Shown: one piece after another, positions 41,922 through 50,637 of the stretch
How the letters are laid out: each line of letters opens with the position of its first letter
Numbering within the stretch: position 1 is the first letter of the stretch
Assembly (NCBI GenBank): GCA_017519405.1
Contig: JAFWSH010000036.1
Span: 102,740-166,739, forward strand
Direction: 5' to 3'
From: Clostridia bacterium
Lineage (GTDB): Bacteria; Bacillota; Clostridia; Christensenellales; Aristaeellaceae
Length of the DNA stretch: 64,000 nt
Made by a program: the position numbers and the translations under genes
Notes under the pieces: model-generated
What the model was told of the DNA's origin: nothing
The model's database searches: none
What the model saw: the letters and a program-made list of their open reading frames with translations, nothing else

Positions 41922-43625
41922 TTACTGTACTCTCTCCAGGAAGGACACCATGACGTAGCCCTCCATGGTGTCGGTTTTGACGTGCACCCAAGCCGGGTCC
42001 TCGCAGGTCTCCAGCACCACCAGACGCTGGTGCTTGAACAGCCGCATGAGGATCTGGCCGGCGCCGTTGGGTTCCGCCCGCAGGTTCAGGCTGGAGTCGT
42101 CCTCAATCCCCTCCACCGAGGCCAGCCAGGCCCCCGTGGGCAGCACGCCCGTCACCGGCATCAGGGTGGGCCGGGGGGTGGGGGTGGCAGGGGGTGCCGG
42201 GGTGGCGAAGAGCACCGGCGGCGGGGTGGGCAGGGCGGACCGGGCGGTGCCCGCCATCATCAGCTGCATGCCCGGGTAGTAGAAGGCAAGGATCCGGTCG
42301 AAGGTTATGCCGTAATGTCCGGCCATCCACTGGGCGCCGCGCTGGCTGAGCCCCACCCCGTGGCCGTAGCGCCGGGCCTCCAGGATGAAGGACCGGTCGT
42401 CCTCCCGCACCGTGAGGAGCTCGTTGTTGGCGCCGGAGATGGACAGATTCAGGGCGGCCAGGGCGCCGGCGAAGACGGTCAGGGTCACGGTGCTGTCCAT
42501 GGGGGCCGGCAGGAAGGGCGACAGATAGGGGGTAGGCGCCGGACCCGCCGGGTTCGGGGTGCTGTAGAGATAGAAATCCTCGTCGTCCGATCCGGTCACG
42601 GGGATGAAAGCCCGGCGGCCGGACCAGGAGAAGGTCAGGGTCAGCTCGGTCATCAGTTTGCTGCCGCTGTAGCGCGGCCTTCCCAGACTCACCGCGTTGA
42701 TCCGGTCGATCCGGAAGCAGTCCGCCCGGCTGGTTTCATACTCCTGCCGGGCCAGCTCCGGCAGCATTTTCTCCCGGACCAGGCTCACGAAGGCTTCCGG
42801 CAGGCCGCTGCCGTCCCGGTTCAGCCGGGCGCGCTTCACCACGCTCTCCGGGTTCTCCAGGTCGTAGGGGTCCTCCGTCATGGCGTAGCAGGCTGCCGCG
42901 CTGCCCGGCCCCCAGATGTTCCCGGGGAGCTCCGTCTGGCCGCCGTTGGAGGCGCTGTAGTAGCACACCGCCAGCTGGCCGTTCACCGTCCCCACAATCC
43001 CCGCGGTCTCCTGCACCGCCCGGGTACAGTTCACGTTCCGGGCGTCGATGCCCCGGAACACCTGGTCGTTGGTGGTGTCCACCACGTCCCAGGCCCGGCC
43101 GGCATCCCGGTGGCTGAGCACATAGGTCCGGGCGCACACCGCCTGGGCCTTCAGGGCCTCCAGGGGGAAGCTCTCCCCCATCTCCGAGGGCAGCACCCCC
43201 AGGAGGTAGTCCTCCAGGGGAAGGGTCAGGATGGGCTGCAGCACGCCGTTTTCCACCGTGAGCCGCAGATCCCCCGGATAGAGGTTAGTGCCGCTGCCAA
43301 AGCGCAGGCCGGTCTCCCCCGCGGCGGAGGCAAAGCGGCGGAAGGTGATGCCCCGCCCGGCCCGCAGGGTGATCCCCGCCATGGAGAGATAGAGCTGCCC
43401 CTCCCGGATCTGCACCACAGCCCTGCTGCCATCGGGAATGGTGACCTCCGTCCCGTCGCACACCGCTTCGTAGGTGCCGCTGACGGTGAGATCCGCCCGG
43501 TCTGTCAGCGCCAGGCGGCGCAGCAGCACCCGCACCTCCGGCATGGGGCTCTCCCCGGCCGCACAGCACGGTGCCAGGAGCATCACGCACAGCAGCAGGC
43601 ACAGCACCCGCCTCAGTTTCCTCAT
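41922..43625 (-). CDS. secreted SpoIID/LytB-domain protein with C-terminal SH3-like domain
   Basis: This 567-residue exported protein has a signal peptide (ending PCCAAGE), a SpoIID/LytB core with LEDYLLGVLPSEMG, PLEALKAQAVCARTY and the late RRYGHGVGLSQRGAQW motif, then a Pro/Thr linker (PTPPP, PTPTPRPT) and an SH3b-type domain (SLNLRAEPNGAG). SpoIID is a lytic transglycosylase acting on peptidoglycan stripped of stem peptides; non-sporulation relatives modify cell wall. The linker and SH3 domain suggest wall association rather than the membrane-anchored sporulation protein. Confidence 0.9.
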   Translation of the reverse strand: MRKLRRVLCLLLCVMLLAPCCAAGESPMPEVRVLLRRLALTDRADLTVSGTYEAVCDGTEVTIPDGSRAVVQIREGQLYLSMAGITLRAGRGITFRRFASAAGETGLRFGSGTNLYPGDLRLTVENGVLQPILTLPLEDYLLGVLPSEMGESFPLEALKAQAVCARTYVLSHRDAGRAWDVVDTTNDQVFRGIDARNVNCTRAVQETAGIVGTVNGQLAVCYYSASNGGQTELPGNIWGPGSAAACYAMTEDPYDLENPESVVKRARLNRDGSGLPEAFVSLVREKMLPELARQEYETSRADCFRIDRINAVSLGRPRYSGSKLMTELTLTFSWSGRRAFIPVTGSDDEDFYLYSTPNPAGPAPTPYLSPFLPAPMDSTVTLTVFAGALAALNLSISGANNELLTVREDDRSFILEARRYGHGVGLSQRGAQWMAGHYGITFDRILAFYYPGMQLMMAGTARSALPTPPPVLFATPAPPATPTPRPTLMPVTGVLPTGAWLASVEGIEDDSSLNLRAEPNGAGQILMRLFKHQRLVVLETCEDPAWVHVKTDTMEGYVMVSFLERVQ

Positions 43626-43792
43626 CCGGCCAGTCTCCTCTCCCCTATCGGCTTCCTTGCGGCACTGGCAGCATTATAACACCGAACCGCCTGCGCAACA
43701 AGACGCCGGGCCGGAGTTTACAGTTTTCTCCTGCGGGCTTCCGGGATGCAGGCGCGCCCGGGCATGGCAGGATCGGTTCGCCCCGTCTCGCC

Positions 43793-43837
43793 AAAAACAG
43801 CAACGACCCCGATCCGTCATCCGGACCGGGGTTGCTG
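43793..43837 (-). terminator. terminator of the tRNA-Ala gene
   Basis: On the minus strand CAGCAACCCCG pairs with CGGGGTCGTTGCTG across an inner CCGGATGACGG stem, followed by TTTTTGGC, starting right after the tRNA 3' end. Confidence 0.85.
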
Positions 43838-43840
43838 CTG

Positions 43841-43916
43841 TGGTGGAGCATAGCGGATTCGAACCGCTGACCCCCACACTGCCAGTGTGGTGCGCTACCA
43901 GCTGCGCTAATGCCCC
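43841..43916 (-). tRNA. tRNA-Ala (anticodon GGC)
   Basis: A complete 76-base cloverleaf: acceptor GGGGCAT/ATGCTCC, D arm GCGC...GCGC, anticodon stem CCACA/TGTGG with loop CTGGCAG (anticodon GGC), T arm AGCGG-TTCGAAT-CCGCT, discriminator A and encoded CCA. It has its own promoter and terminator. Confidence 0.96.
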
Positions 43917-43929
43917 GTCAACAGGCGTT

Positions 43930-43958
43930 ATCATAGCACAGAGAGCGCGGTTTGTAAA
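43930..43958 (-). promoter_or_regulatory. sigma-A promoter of tRNA-Ala
   Basis: TTTACA, 17 bases, TATGAT on the minus strand, 13 bases before the tRNA 5' end. Confidence 0.85.
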
Positions 43959-44012
43959 GGGGTTTCGAGAAATTTTCCTGTTTTTCTGCCGAAATCGTCC
44001 CCGTTCCCGGAC

Positions 44013-44561
44013 TTATTTTCCGCCCCCCAGCAGGTTGTCGAAGAGGCCGGAGACGATATCCCCCAGAACGCCGCCGCCGGAGGAGCCGTTGATCTGGTCC
44101 AGCAGGCTGTCGCAGTCGCCCTTCAGCACCCGCCCAACCGCCTTCTTCTGGGCGGAGGTAGCGGCACGGTAGGCCTCCACCAGCTTCCGCTCCGTGGCGG
44201 TCACCTTCATGGTGCTGTTGGCGTTGGCGGGGGTTTTGGGGGCGGCAGGCTTCTTGGCCGCGGTGGTGGAGGAGGTTTTCTTCGCCCCCGTGGAGGAGGA
44301 CGTCTTCTTCGCTCCGGTGGAGGTGGTCTTCTTCCCGGCGGCAGAGACGTTCTTGGGGGCGTTCAGCAGGGATGCCTGGGTGACGCCCAGCGCCTTGGCG
44401 ATGAGCTTCAGCTGGGCCTGGGTGAAGTCCACCTCCCCGCGCTCCACCTTGCCCACGTCCGCGGCAGAGACGCCGGCCACCTTGCGGGCCAGCTGCTCCT
44501 GGGTGAGCCCCGCTGCAGTGCGGGCTTCCTTGATGAGGGTTCCGACTTTCTTGGCAGCCAT
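44013..44561 (-). CDS. XRE-type helix-turn-helix protein with Lys/Ala/Ser linker
   Basis: This 182-residue protein has an N-terminal HTH_3 domain (residues about 5-62: AGLTQEQLARKVAGVSAADVGKVE region), then a linker with three AKKT-type repeats (GAKKTSSS, GAKKTSST, AAKKPAAP) resembling histone-H1-like tails, a helical segment (TERKLVEAYRAATSAQKKAVGRVL) and a glycine-rich amphipathic end (GVLGDIVSGLFDNLLGGG). It is likely a DNA-binding protein that contacts DNA also through the basic linker. AAGGAGG precedes ATG 44561. A perfect palindrome lies 27 bases upstream, and the small protein gene is divergent. Confidence 0.8.
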   Translation of the reverse strand: MAAKKVGTLIKEARTAAGLTQEQLARKVAGVSAADVGKVERGEVDFTQAQLKLIAKALGVTQASLLNAPKNVSAAGKKTTSTGAKKTSSSTGAKKTSSTTAAKKPAAPKTPANANSTMKVTATERKLVEAYRAATSAQKKAVGRVLKGDCDSLLDQINGSSGGGVLGDIVSGLFDNLLGGGK

Positions 44562-44587
44562 GGTTGAACCTCCTTGTATCTGTATTT

Positions 44588-44601
44588 GACGCCCGGGCGT
44601 C
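44588..44601. promoter_or_regulatory. perfect 14-bp palindrome, candidate operator of the HTH protein
   Basis: GACGCCCGGGCGTC, flanked by TT and TT, lies between the divergent HTH and small-protein genes, just upstream of the HTH gene. Confidence 0.5.
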
Positions 44602-44661
44602 TTTGGCATCATGAGGGCCGGTCAGCACTGCATTTACCATGCATATTTTCCCAAATTGGGA

Positions 44662-44690
44662 TTGCACTGCCGGGAAAAGCGTTGTATAAT
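44662..44690 (+). promoter_or_regulatory. sigma-A promoter of the small amphipathic protein gene
   Basis: TTGCAC, 17 bases, TATAAT, 47 bases before the ATG at 44738. Confidence 0.85.
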
Positions 44691-44737
44691 ACTTGAAGCA
44701 AAGGGGTCTATCCCCCGATGAGAAAGGAAGGAATCTC

Positions 44738-44986
44738 ATGGATATCCAGAAAATCATCAACGACCTGCTGCAGAAATTCAACGTGGACGCTTCCCTGCTG
44801 GAGAAGTTCAAGAAGGACCCCATGGCCACCGTCAAGGACCTGCTGGCGGGTCTGGGCCTGAACCTGGACCTGGGCGACATCACCAAGGTGGTGGAGGGCC
44901 TGACCAGCAAGCTGGGCCTGGAGGAGGCCGCCAAGAAGAGCGGCGGGCTGCTGGGCTGGCTGAAGGGTCTCTTCGGCAAGAAGTAA
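44738..44986 (+). CDS. 82-residue amphipathic protein of unknown function
   Basis: The protein is mostly predicted helix: an N-terminal acidic/basic helix (DIQKIINDLLQKFNV), a KKDPMATVKDLL segment, a leucine/glycine region (AGLGLNLDLGDIT) and a cationic amphipathic tail (SGGLLGWLKGLFGKK). It has no signal peptide and no cysteines. Its tail resembles the tail of the divergently encoded HTH protein. AAGGAAGG precedes the ATG, and promoter and terminator are both strong, so the gene is a real, probably highly expressed single unit. The function is unknown; the tail may bind membranes or a shared partner. Confidence 0.82.
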   Translation: MDIQKIINDLLQKFNVDASLLEKFKKDPMATVKDLLAGLGLNLDLGDITKVVEGLTSKLGLEEAAKKSGGLLGWLKGLFGKK

Positions 44987-45002
44987 GATACTGCGATGCT
45001 TC

Positions 45003-45031
45003 GGCGGGCTCCGGCCCGCCTTTTATTTTTT
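45003..45031 (+). terminator. rho-independent terminator of the small-protein gene
   Basis: GGCGGGC, loop TCCG, GCCCGCC, then TTTTATTTTT. It overlaps the 3' end of holA on the other strand. Confidence 0.9.
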
Positions 45032-46060
45032 TGCGCTCCGCAGGGCGAAGAGCTGCAGCAGCACCGTCTCCAGGCATCCCCGGTGGGAGACCTGGCCGCT
45101 CTTGACCTTGAACTCCATCTCCAGACAGCAGCGGATGCCCTCCCGGACGTCCCGCCCCGTGATGGCGTCCGCCTGGCGCAGGTAGTTCCGCACCTGCCAG
45201 TCCGCCACCCCCAGTGCCGCGGCATAGTCCTGCGGCGGCACCTTCTCCAGCTTGAGGATCTTCACCCGCTGGAGCATCCGGTATTGCCGCAGGAGCATGG
45301 CCAGGATCCCCAGGGGGCTCTCGCCCGCCGTCAACAGGGTGTGCATCTGCCGCAGGGCCTGGGCCTGCTGCCCCAGCACCACCGCGTCCACCAGCTGAAA
45401 GACGGTGTACTCCGCCGTGGGTGACGCCCCCGTGCGCACCAGCTCCCGGCTGATGTAGGGCTCCTCCCCCGCCAGGGCCGCCAGCTTCGCGATCTCTCCG
45501 CTGAGCCGGGTGCCGTCGCTGCCCGCCGCGAACATCAGCTCCCGGGCGGACTGGAGATCACAGGTCTTTCCCAGCTCCGCAAAGCCGGCGATGATCCAGC
45601 TGCACAGCTCCGTCTCCTGCATCCGGGAGAAGTTCACCACCCGGTTCAGCTTGGCCAGCGCCTTGACCAGCTTCTTCCGCCCGTCCGAAGCGCCGTGGAG
45701 GAGGAAGAGCAGCAGGCAGTGGGCCGGCACATGCTGGACATACTCGCAGAGTCGGTCGTCCGCCTCTGCCCGCCCGGTGAGCCCCGTCTGCTCCTGTACC
45801 GTCACCACCCGCATGTCCGCCATGAAGGGCAGCGTCTCGCAGGCCGCCACGAGGCTGTCGGTGTCCGGGGCCGTGAGGCTGACGCCGTTGAGGGCCTCCA
45901 GGCCGGGGGGCAGCAGGGTTTTGCGGATCTCCTCCACCGCCCCGCGGCGCAGCCGGTCCTCCTCCCCCTCCAGCAGCCAGGCGCCGCTGATCTTCCCCTG
46001 GCGGAACAGGTTCATGAACTGGGTGCGGTCCATGCCCCGGCTTTTTTCTTTGGCAGCCAC
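45023..46060 (-). CDS. holA: DNA polymerase III subunit delta
   Basis: This 345-residue protein follows HolA: an N-terminal AAA-like domain without a functional P-loop (GAWLLEGEEDRLRRGAVEEI), TLPFMADMRVVTV, the central NFSRMQETELCSWI region and C-terminal collar domain (GILAMLLRQYRMLQRV). It is the clamp-opening subunit of the clamp loader. It lies 32 bases downstream of comEC, an arrangement common in Firmicutes, and is the last gene of the operon from about 50493. Confidence 0.9.
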   Translation of the reverse strand: MAAKEKSRGMDRTQFMNLFRQGKISGAWLLEGEEDRLRRGAVEEIRKTLLPPGLEALNGVSLTAPDTDSLVAACETLPFMADMRVVTVQEQTGLTGRAEADDRLCEYVQHVPAHCLLLFLLHGASDGRKKLVKALAKLNRVVNFSRMQETELCSWIIAGFAELGKTCDLQSARELMFAAGSDGTRLSGEIAKLAALAGEEPYISRELVRTGASPTAEYTVFQLVDAVVLGQQAQALRQMHTLLTAGESPLGILAMLLRQYRMLQRVKILKLEKVPPQDYAAALGVADWQVRNYLRQADAITGRDVREGIRCCLEMEFKVKSGQVSHRGCLETVLLQLFALRSAKK

Positions 46061-46092
46061 GCTTTCCCTTCTTTCCCGATGCCCGATGGTCC

Positions 46093-48384
46093 TCAGCGGC
46101 TCAGCCGGCCGCCGCAGAAGCCCTGTATGGTATAGCCCCCGTCCTCAAAGCGCAGGAGGAGGGCCCCCTGCTCCTGGGTCGCCCAGAGGGGCGTCTTTCC
46201 CGCCTTCTCCCGGGAGAGTTCCAGCCGTTTCTCGTCGCCGCCGGAGAGCAGCAGCACCTGCGGGTTCACCGCGGCCAGGTCCTCCGGAGCGTTGGCGTTC
46301 TGGGCGCCGTGATGGGCCAGCTTGCAGATCTCCGCCGGCACGGCGCTGTAGTGGGCATAGCGGCTGGTGAGGTCGCCGGTGGTGTACAGCCGGGTGCCGT
46401 GGAGTTCAAAGAGCAGGGCCAGGCTGAAGTCGTTGGCGTCCGCACCGCTGCGGATGCCGCCGGCCTCCGGCCAGAGAACGGTGGCCCTTCCCGAGGGCAG
46501 CGGCAGCTCCGACCCGCGGCCCACCCGCTCCACCTGGGCGCCGCTGGCCAGGAGCCGCTCCACCAGGGGCATGACCTCCACATCCACCGCAGCGTTCTCC
46601 GCGCCATCCGCCAGCACCACCCGGCGGATGGGAATCCGGTCGTCCAGCAGGGCGGCGGCGCCGGCCACATGGTCCCGGTGCAGGTGGGTGAGCACCAGGG
46701 TGTCCACCCCCATGCGGCGCTGGTGCAGGTAGGTGGAGACGGTGCTGTCCTCCCCCGCGTCCACCACCCAGACCGTTTCCTCGTCCATCAGCACGGCGGC
46801 GTCCGCGTTGCCCACGCTGAACTGGATCCACTCCGTCCCCCGGTGCGGCCAGGGGATCACCGACAGCACCAGCACCAGCAGCCCGCAGCCCAGCAGCACC
46901 AGGCGCCGTTTGCCTTTCATGCGCCAGAGCCAGGCCAGGCCGCCCAGCACCAGCAGGCAGCCGACGGCCGTCAGCAGGTTGGCCTGCCGGGTCCACAGGA
47001 CAATGCCCTCCAGGGAGCCCAGGGCCCGCACGGCCCCTGTGAGGCCAACCGTGGCCGCCCCCGCCAGGCGCCCCAGCCAGGCGCCCACACCGGGCACCGC
47101 CATCAGGGCAAACACCAGCCAATACAGGCTCAGCAGCAGGGAGGCCCCCGCCAGCACAAGCCCGTTGAGCAGCAGGGAGAGCAGTGGCAGTTCCTGATAC
47201 CAGTACAACATGGGCAGCAGGATCCCCGCCTGAACCCCGATGGTGGCCGCCAGGGTGCCCCGCAGCGCCCGCCGGATGCCGGTGGGCTGCAGTGGCGCAC
47301 CGGGGAGGCGCAGGTGCATCAGGGTGGGCGTCACCAGGATCAACCCCAGCAGGGCGCCATAGGTCAGGTGGAAGCCGGCGGCGGTGACCTGGGCCGGCCG
47401 GATCAGCAGCGTGAAGATGGCCGCGCCGCTCAGCAGATGCAGGGGCTCTGTCTGCCTGCCCCGGAGATAGCCCCACTCCCGCAGCAGCAGGATCACCGAG
47501 GCCCGGATCACCGGCGCCCCGCCCCCGGCCAGCAGGCAGTAGGTGCCCAGGAGCAGTCCCTGGAGGGGAAACCGCGCCCGCCGGGGCACCCGCAGGAGCC
47601 CCAGCAGCAGCGCCAGCAGCCCGTAGAGCACCCCCACGTGGAAGCCGCTGACGGAGAGGATATGGCCGATCCCCAGCCGGCTGAAGGCGTCCCGATCCTC
47701 CGTGGGCACCAGAGAGCGGGCCCCCAGGAGCATGGTGGCGGCATAGCCCCCGGCCTCCTCCCCCATGGCATCGCACAGGCCCCGGATCAGCCGGTGCCGG
47801 AGGGCCGCCAGTTTCCCCGGGAAGGAGGGCGCATCCGGCGTCACCGTCAGGTTGGTGCTGCCGTACAGGCCGATGCCAATGCCCCGCTGCAGCAGGTATT
47901 CCCGGAAGTCAAAGCCGCCGGGGTTTTCCGCCGTGCCCGGGTGATAGAGGCTGAAGTCCCCCTCCACCAGGGCGCCCGGCGCCAGTGCGGCGGGGGTCTC
48001 CGTGGCGTAGAAGGACCAGTAGGCGCCGCCGGGCCAGGGTTCCCCGTCCAGGGTGACCTCCTGCAGCACCGTCTTGTGCTGGCCGTTTGCCTCCGTGCGG
48101 ATCTCCTCGGAGACCACGCCCCGCACATGCCACACCCGGCTTTCCGGCAGCGCCGGATGCCAGGTGAACCAGCCGTACACCACCGCCAGGCAGAGCACCA
48201 GGGCCAGCAGGCCGAGTCTTCTCCGGTCTTCCCGGCCCAGGATGACCGCCGCCAGGGCCAGCACCGCGCCGCCGGCCGCCCAGCCCCAGGCGGCAGAGGC
48301 CCGCCCGGCCAGCAGCCCCGCGGCCATGGTCAGGGCGGCCAAGGGCAGCATCCAGCGGCCCAAGCCGCTTTTTTCCGTGCTCAC
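46093..48384 (-). CDS. comEC: ComEC/Rec2-family DNA uptake channel
   Basis: This 763-residue membrane protein has three ComEC parts: an N-terminal region with TM helices and an OB-like domain, the central competence domain (LGIGHILSVSGFHVG) with multiple TM helices, and a C-terminal metallo-beta-lactamase domain (VDAGEDS, THLHRDHVAG). It would translocate single-stranded DNA during natural transformation. No comEA or other uptake gene is adjacent. The gene overlaps the upstream MBL hydrolase by 4 bases. Confidence 0.92.
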   Translation of the reverse strand: MSTEKSGLGRWMLPLAALTMAAGLLAGRASAAWGWAAGGAVLALAAVILGREDRRRLGLLALVLCLAVVYGWFTWHPALPESRVWHVRGVVSEEIRTEANGQHKTVLQEVTLDGEPWPGGAYWSFYATETPAALAPGALVEGDFSLYHPGTAENPGGFDFREYLLQRGIGIGLYGSTNLTVTPDAPSFPGKLAALRHRLIRGLCDAMGEEAGGYAATMLLGARSLVPTEDRDAFSRLGIGHILSVSGFHVGVLYGLLALLLGLLRVPRRARFPLQGLLLGTYCLLAGGGAPVIRASVILLLREWGYLRGRQTEPLHLLSGAAIFTLLIRPAQVTAAGFHLTYGALLGLILVTPTLMHLRLPGAPLQPTGIRRALRGTLAATIGVQAGILLPMLYWYQELPLLSLLLNGLVLAGASLLLSLYWLVFALMAVPGVGAWLGRLAGAATVGLTGAVRALGSLEGIVLWTRQANLLTAVGCLLVLGGLAWLWRMKGKRRLVLLGCGLLVLVLSVIPWPHRGTEWIQFSVGNADAAVLMDEETVWVVDAGEDSTVSTYLHQRRMGVDTLVLTHLHRDHVAGAAALLDDRIPIRRVVLADGAENAAVDVEVMPLVERLLASGAQVERVGRGSELPLPSGRATVLWPEAGGIRSGADANDFSLALLFELHGTRLYTTGDLTSRYAHYSAVPAEICKLAHHGAQNANAPEDLAAVNPQVLLLSGGDEKRLELSREKAGKTPLWATQEQGALLLRFEDGGYTIQGFCGGRLSR

Positions 48385-49097
48385 AGCGTCCAGACCGCCC
48401 CCGGAGAGGCCAGTTCGGCGTCCGGGCGGATGGCCCCGGCCTCCCGCAGCAGCACAGCCGGGTCAATCTCCGGGTGCAGGTGCGTGATCACCAGGCGGGC
48501 CGCCCGGGCATCCCGGGCCAGTTCCGCCGCCAGAGCCGCGGAGAGATGGGGCTTGTCCTGGCTCCAGGACGCCGCCGGAAACAGCCCATCCGCCAGCAGC
48601 AGATCGGCTTCCCGGGCAAATGCATCCAGGTGCTCCAGGGTGTTGGTGTCCCCGGTGTAGCAGAGTGTCTTGCCCGCTGCCTCCAGCCGGAGCGCCAGGG
48701 CGGGCACGGGGTGGCGGGCGGCATGGGCCTGCAGCTCCACTGTTCCCAGGTTCACCCGGTCTCCGGGGGACAGAGTATGGAGCCGGACGCATTGCACCCC
48801 GGCCAGCGCAGCGCGCACCGGGGAGGCATCGTCCACCGGCCCCCACACGTCCAGCACGGCCTGCTTCGCCTGCAGGCGGTAGATCAGGGGCAGGGCGTCG
48901 GCGCAGTGGTCGTGGTGCCAGTGGGAAAACACCAGGGCCGTCAGCGACTCCGGCGGCGTGAGGGCCGTCAGGGCCGCCAGGCAGCCGCTGCCCAGGTCCA
49001 GGCAGATCCGCGTTTCACCGGCCTCCACCAGGTAGCCGGAGGTGGCGCCCCCGGGGCCCGGGAAGGGGCCCTGGCATCCCAATACCGTCACTTTCAT
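48381..49097 (-). CDS. metallo-beta-lactamase-fold hydrolase
   Basis: This 238-residue protein has the zinc-ligand motif SHWHHDHC, an aspartate in YTGDTN and a histidine in THLHPE. It fits the RNase Z/PhnP-like single-domain group (COG1234) that acts on phosphodiesters or related esters. Its ATGA overlap with comEC couples it to the DNA-uptake channel, whose own C-terminus has the same fold, but the role is unknown. Confidence 0.87.
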   Translation of the reverse strand: MKVTVLGCQGPFPGPGGATSGYLVEAGETRICLDLGSGCLAALTALTPPESLTALVFSHWHHDHCADALPLIYRLQAKQAVLDVWGPVDDASPVRAALAGVQCVRLHTLSPGDRVNLGTVELQAHAARHPVPALALRLEAAGKTLCYTGDTNTLEHLDAFAREADLLLADGLFPAASWSQDKPHLSAALAAELARDARAARLVITHLHPEIDPAVLLREAGAIRPDAELASPGAVWTL

Positions 49098-49109
49098 CCT
49101 GCTGTCTCC

Positions 49110-49991
49110 TCACTCACCCAGGCCGAAGGCCTGCAGCAGCGTCTCCGCGTTCCGCCGCATCACATCCTCATAGAAGGTCAGGGGCACCTGGTCCGCCGGG
49201 CCGGTGACGCAGGGATCCAGCTGCCAGACGCCGGCGCCAGTCTCATCGGCTACCGTGCGGGCCGCGGTGTCCGCGTACTGGGGCTCGGTGAACAGGGGCG
49301 GGCAGTCCAGATCCCGGACCGTGGCGATGAGCTCCGCCAGCTCCCGGGGGGACAGGGCGTCCCCGGGCTCCTTGGCGATCACCGCCGCCACCTCCAGGCC
49401 GTAGGCCGCCGCAAAATACGGAAAGGCCTCGTGGAAGGTGACGATCTTCCGCCCGGCCACGGGGGCCAGGGTTTCCTTCAGCTCCCCGTCCAGGGCGGTG
49501 AGCCTCGCCGTGTAAGCGTCCCGGTTGGCGGCGATGGCCTCCGCCCGGTCCGGCAGGGCCGCCATGAGCCCCTCCGCCAGGTTGTTCACCATGACGACGG
49601 CATTCTCCGCGTCCAGCCATATGTGGGGATTGTGGGTGGTCTCCCCGGTCTCGGAGGGCAGGAGCTTCACGCCCAGGGAGGCATCCGCCACCGGCAGGTC
49701 CGGCAGGGCATCGAAGACATGGGTCAGATAGCTCTCCATCTCCGCCCCGTTGATGAGAAAAACATCCGCCTGGGCCAGGGCCCGCATGTCCCCGGCGGAG
49801 AGCTGGTAATCGTGGAGACAGCCGGTCTCCGGCGCCGCCAGGTTGCGGACCTCCACCCCCTCCAGGCCGTCGCACAGGTTCAGGGCGAAGATCCAGACGG
49901 GATAGAAGGACGTGACCACCGTCTCCGCCCCGGCGGGCACAGCCAGCGCCAGAAGCAGCAGCAGGGCCGTCAGTGTTTTCAGAAATCGCAA
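49110..49991 (-). CDS. ZnuA-type metal-binding protein (orphan)
   Basis: This 293-residue exported protein has a signal peptide ending AGA-ET, and the cluster A-I metal ligands: His in CLHDYQLS, HNPHIWLD, FHEAFPYF and an acidic residue in FTEPQY. It should bind zinc or manganese for an ABC importer, but no ZnuB/ZnuC genes are adjacent. There is no lipobox cysteine at the cleavage site, so membrane retention is unclear. It also lacks the His-rich loop of many ZnuA proteins. Confidence 0.87.
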   Translation of the reverse strand: MRFLKTLTALLLLLALAVPAGAETVVTSFYPVWIFALNLCDGLEGVEVRNLAAPETGCLHDYQLSAGDMRALAQADVFLINGAEMESYLTHVFDALPDLPVADASLGVKLLPSETGETTHNPHIWLDAENAVVMVNNLAEGLMAALPDRAEAIAANRDAYTARLTALDGELKETLAPVAGRKIVTFHEAFPYFAAAYGLEVAAVIAKEPGDALSPRELAELIATVRDLDCPPLFTEPQYADTAARTVADETGAGVWQLDPCVTGPADQVPLTFYEDVMRRNAETLLQAFGLGE

Positions 49992-50022
49992 ATCGGGAAA
50001 CCTCCTTTATGGCAGGACACGC

Positions 50023-50493
50023 TCACAGGGAGATGCCTTCCTCCCGGAGCCGGTTCTCGTAGGCCCAGCGCATGAACTGCTGCTCCCCCGCGGGGCGGCA
50101 GGCGCTGAAGCGCTCGGTGCTGAGGCATTTCAGGGCGCCCAGGGAGCCGGTGGACTGGGCCCAGTCCCGCACCAGCTCGTAGTTGGGCAGGCTCTCCGGC
50201 AGCCGCTCAAAGAGCAGCCCCATGAGGGCATCGGCAGCCTGGGCCAGGGAGGCGGTGGTGATCCGGCGCATCTCCTCCCCCCGGCGGTACCACATGCTGC
50301 CCCCGGTCTGCCGGGAGAGGGCGCCGAAGAGGGCGTCCTGCAGGGACTCTGACAGTTCCTCCAGGGAGACCTGCCGGGGCACCCAGCGGCGCATGGGCAC
50401 CGCAGCCGCCCGGGCCACCTCCCCGTCCGCGGCCAGTTCCGGGCTGAACAGCTGTCCGATCACCCGGTCGATCTCCTCCAGATGCACAATCAC
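50023..50493 (-). CDS. conserved-looking protein of unknown function
   Basis: A helical, soluble, 156-residue protein not recognised. It starts MIVHLEEIDRVIGQLFSPEL, has an arginine-rich centre (PMRRWVPRQVSLEEL), and ends QQFMRWAYENRLREEG. GTG 50493 is chosen because GGGAGG lies 8 bases upstream; ATGs at 50517 and 50529 lack a site. It is the first gene of the operon unknown - znuA-like - MBL - comEC - holA, under the promoter at 50537-50565. Confidence 0.75.
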   Translation of the reverse strand: MIVHLEEIDRVIGQLFSPELAADGEVARAAAVPMRRWVPRQVSLEELSESLQDALFGALSRQTGGSMWYRRGEEMRRITTASLAQAADALMGLLFERLPESLPNYELVRDWAQSTGSLGALKCLSTERFSACRPAGEQQFMRWAYENRLREEGISL

Positions 50494-50536
50494 AGCCCTC
50501 GCCTCCCTTGTCCGCATCCCATTCCACATCGCCCTT

Positions 50537-50565
50537 ATCATACCATGGGGAGGGTAGAAAAGCAA
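50537..50565 (-). promoter_or_regulatory. sigma-A promoter of the comEC operon
   Basis: TTGCTT, 17 bases, TATGAT on the minus strand. It lies back to back with the polA promoter. Confidence 0.75.
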
Positions 50566-50637
50566 GATAACAACGCCTTTCCGGGGATCTCCGCCCCCAT
50601 GTGACCGGCTGTCCGGTGAAAGCGCCTGTTTCGCTTC

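Noticed and set aside
41922-43625. SpoIID-domain protein taken as proof of sporulation
   Set aside because: The Pro/Thr linker and SH3 domain differ from sporulation SpoIID, LytB-type relatives occur in non-sporulating species, and no other sporulation gene is seen.
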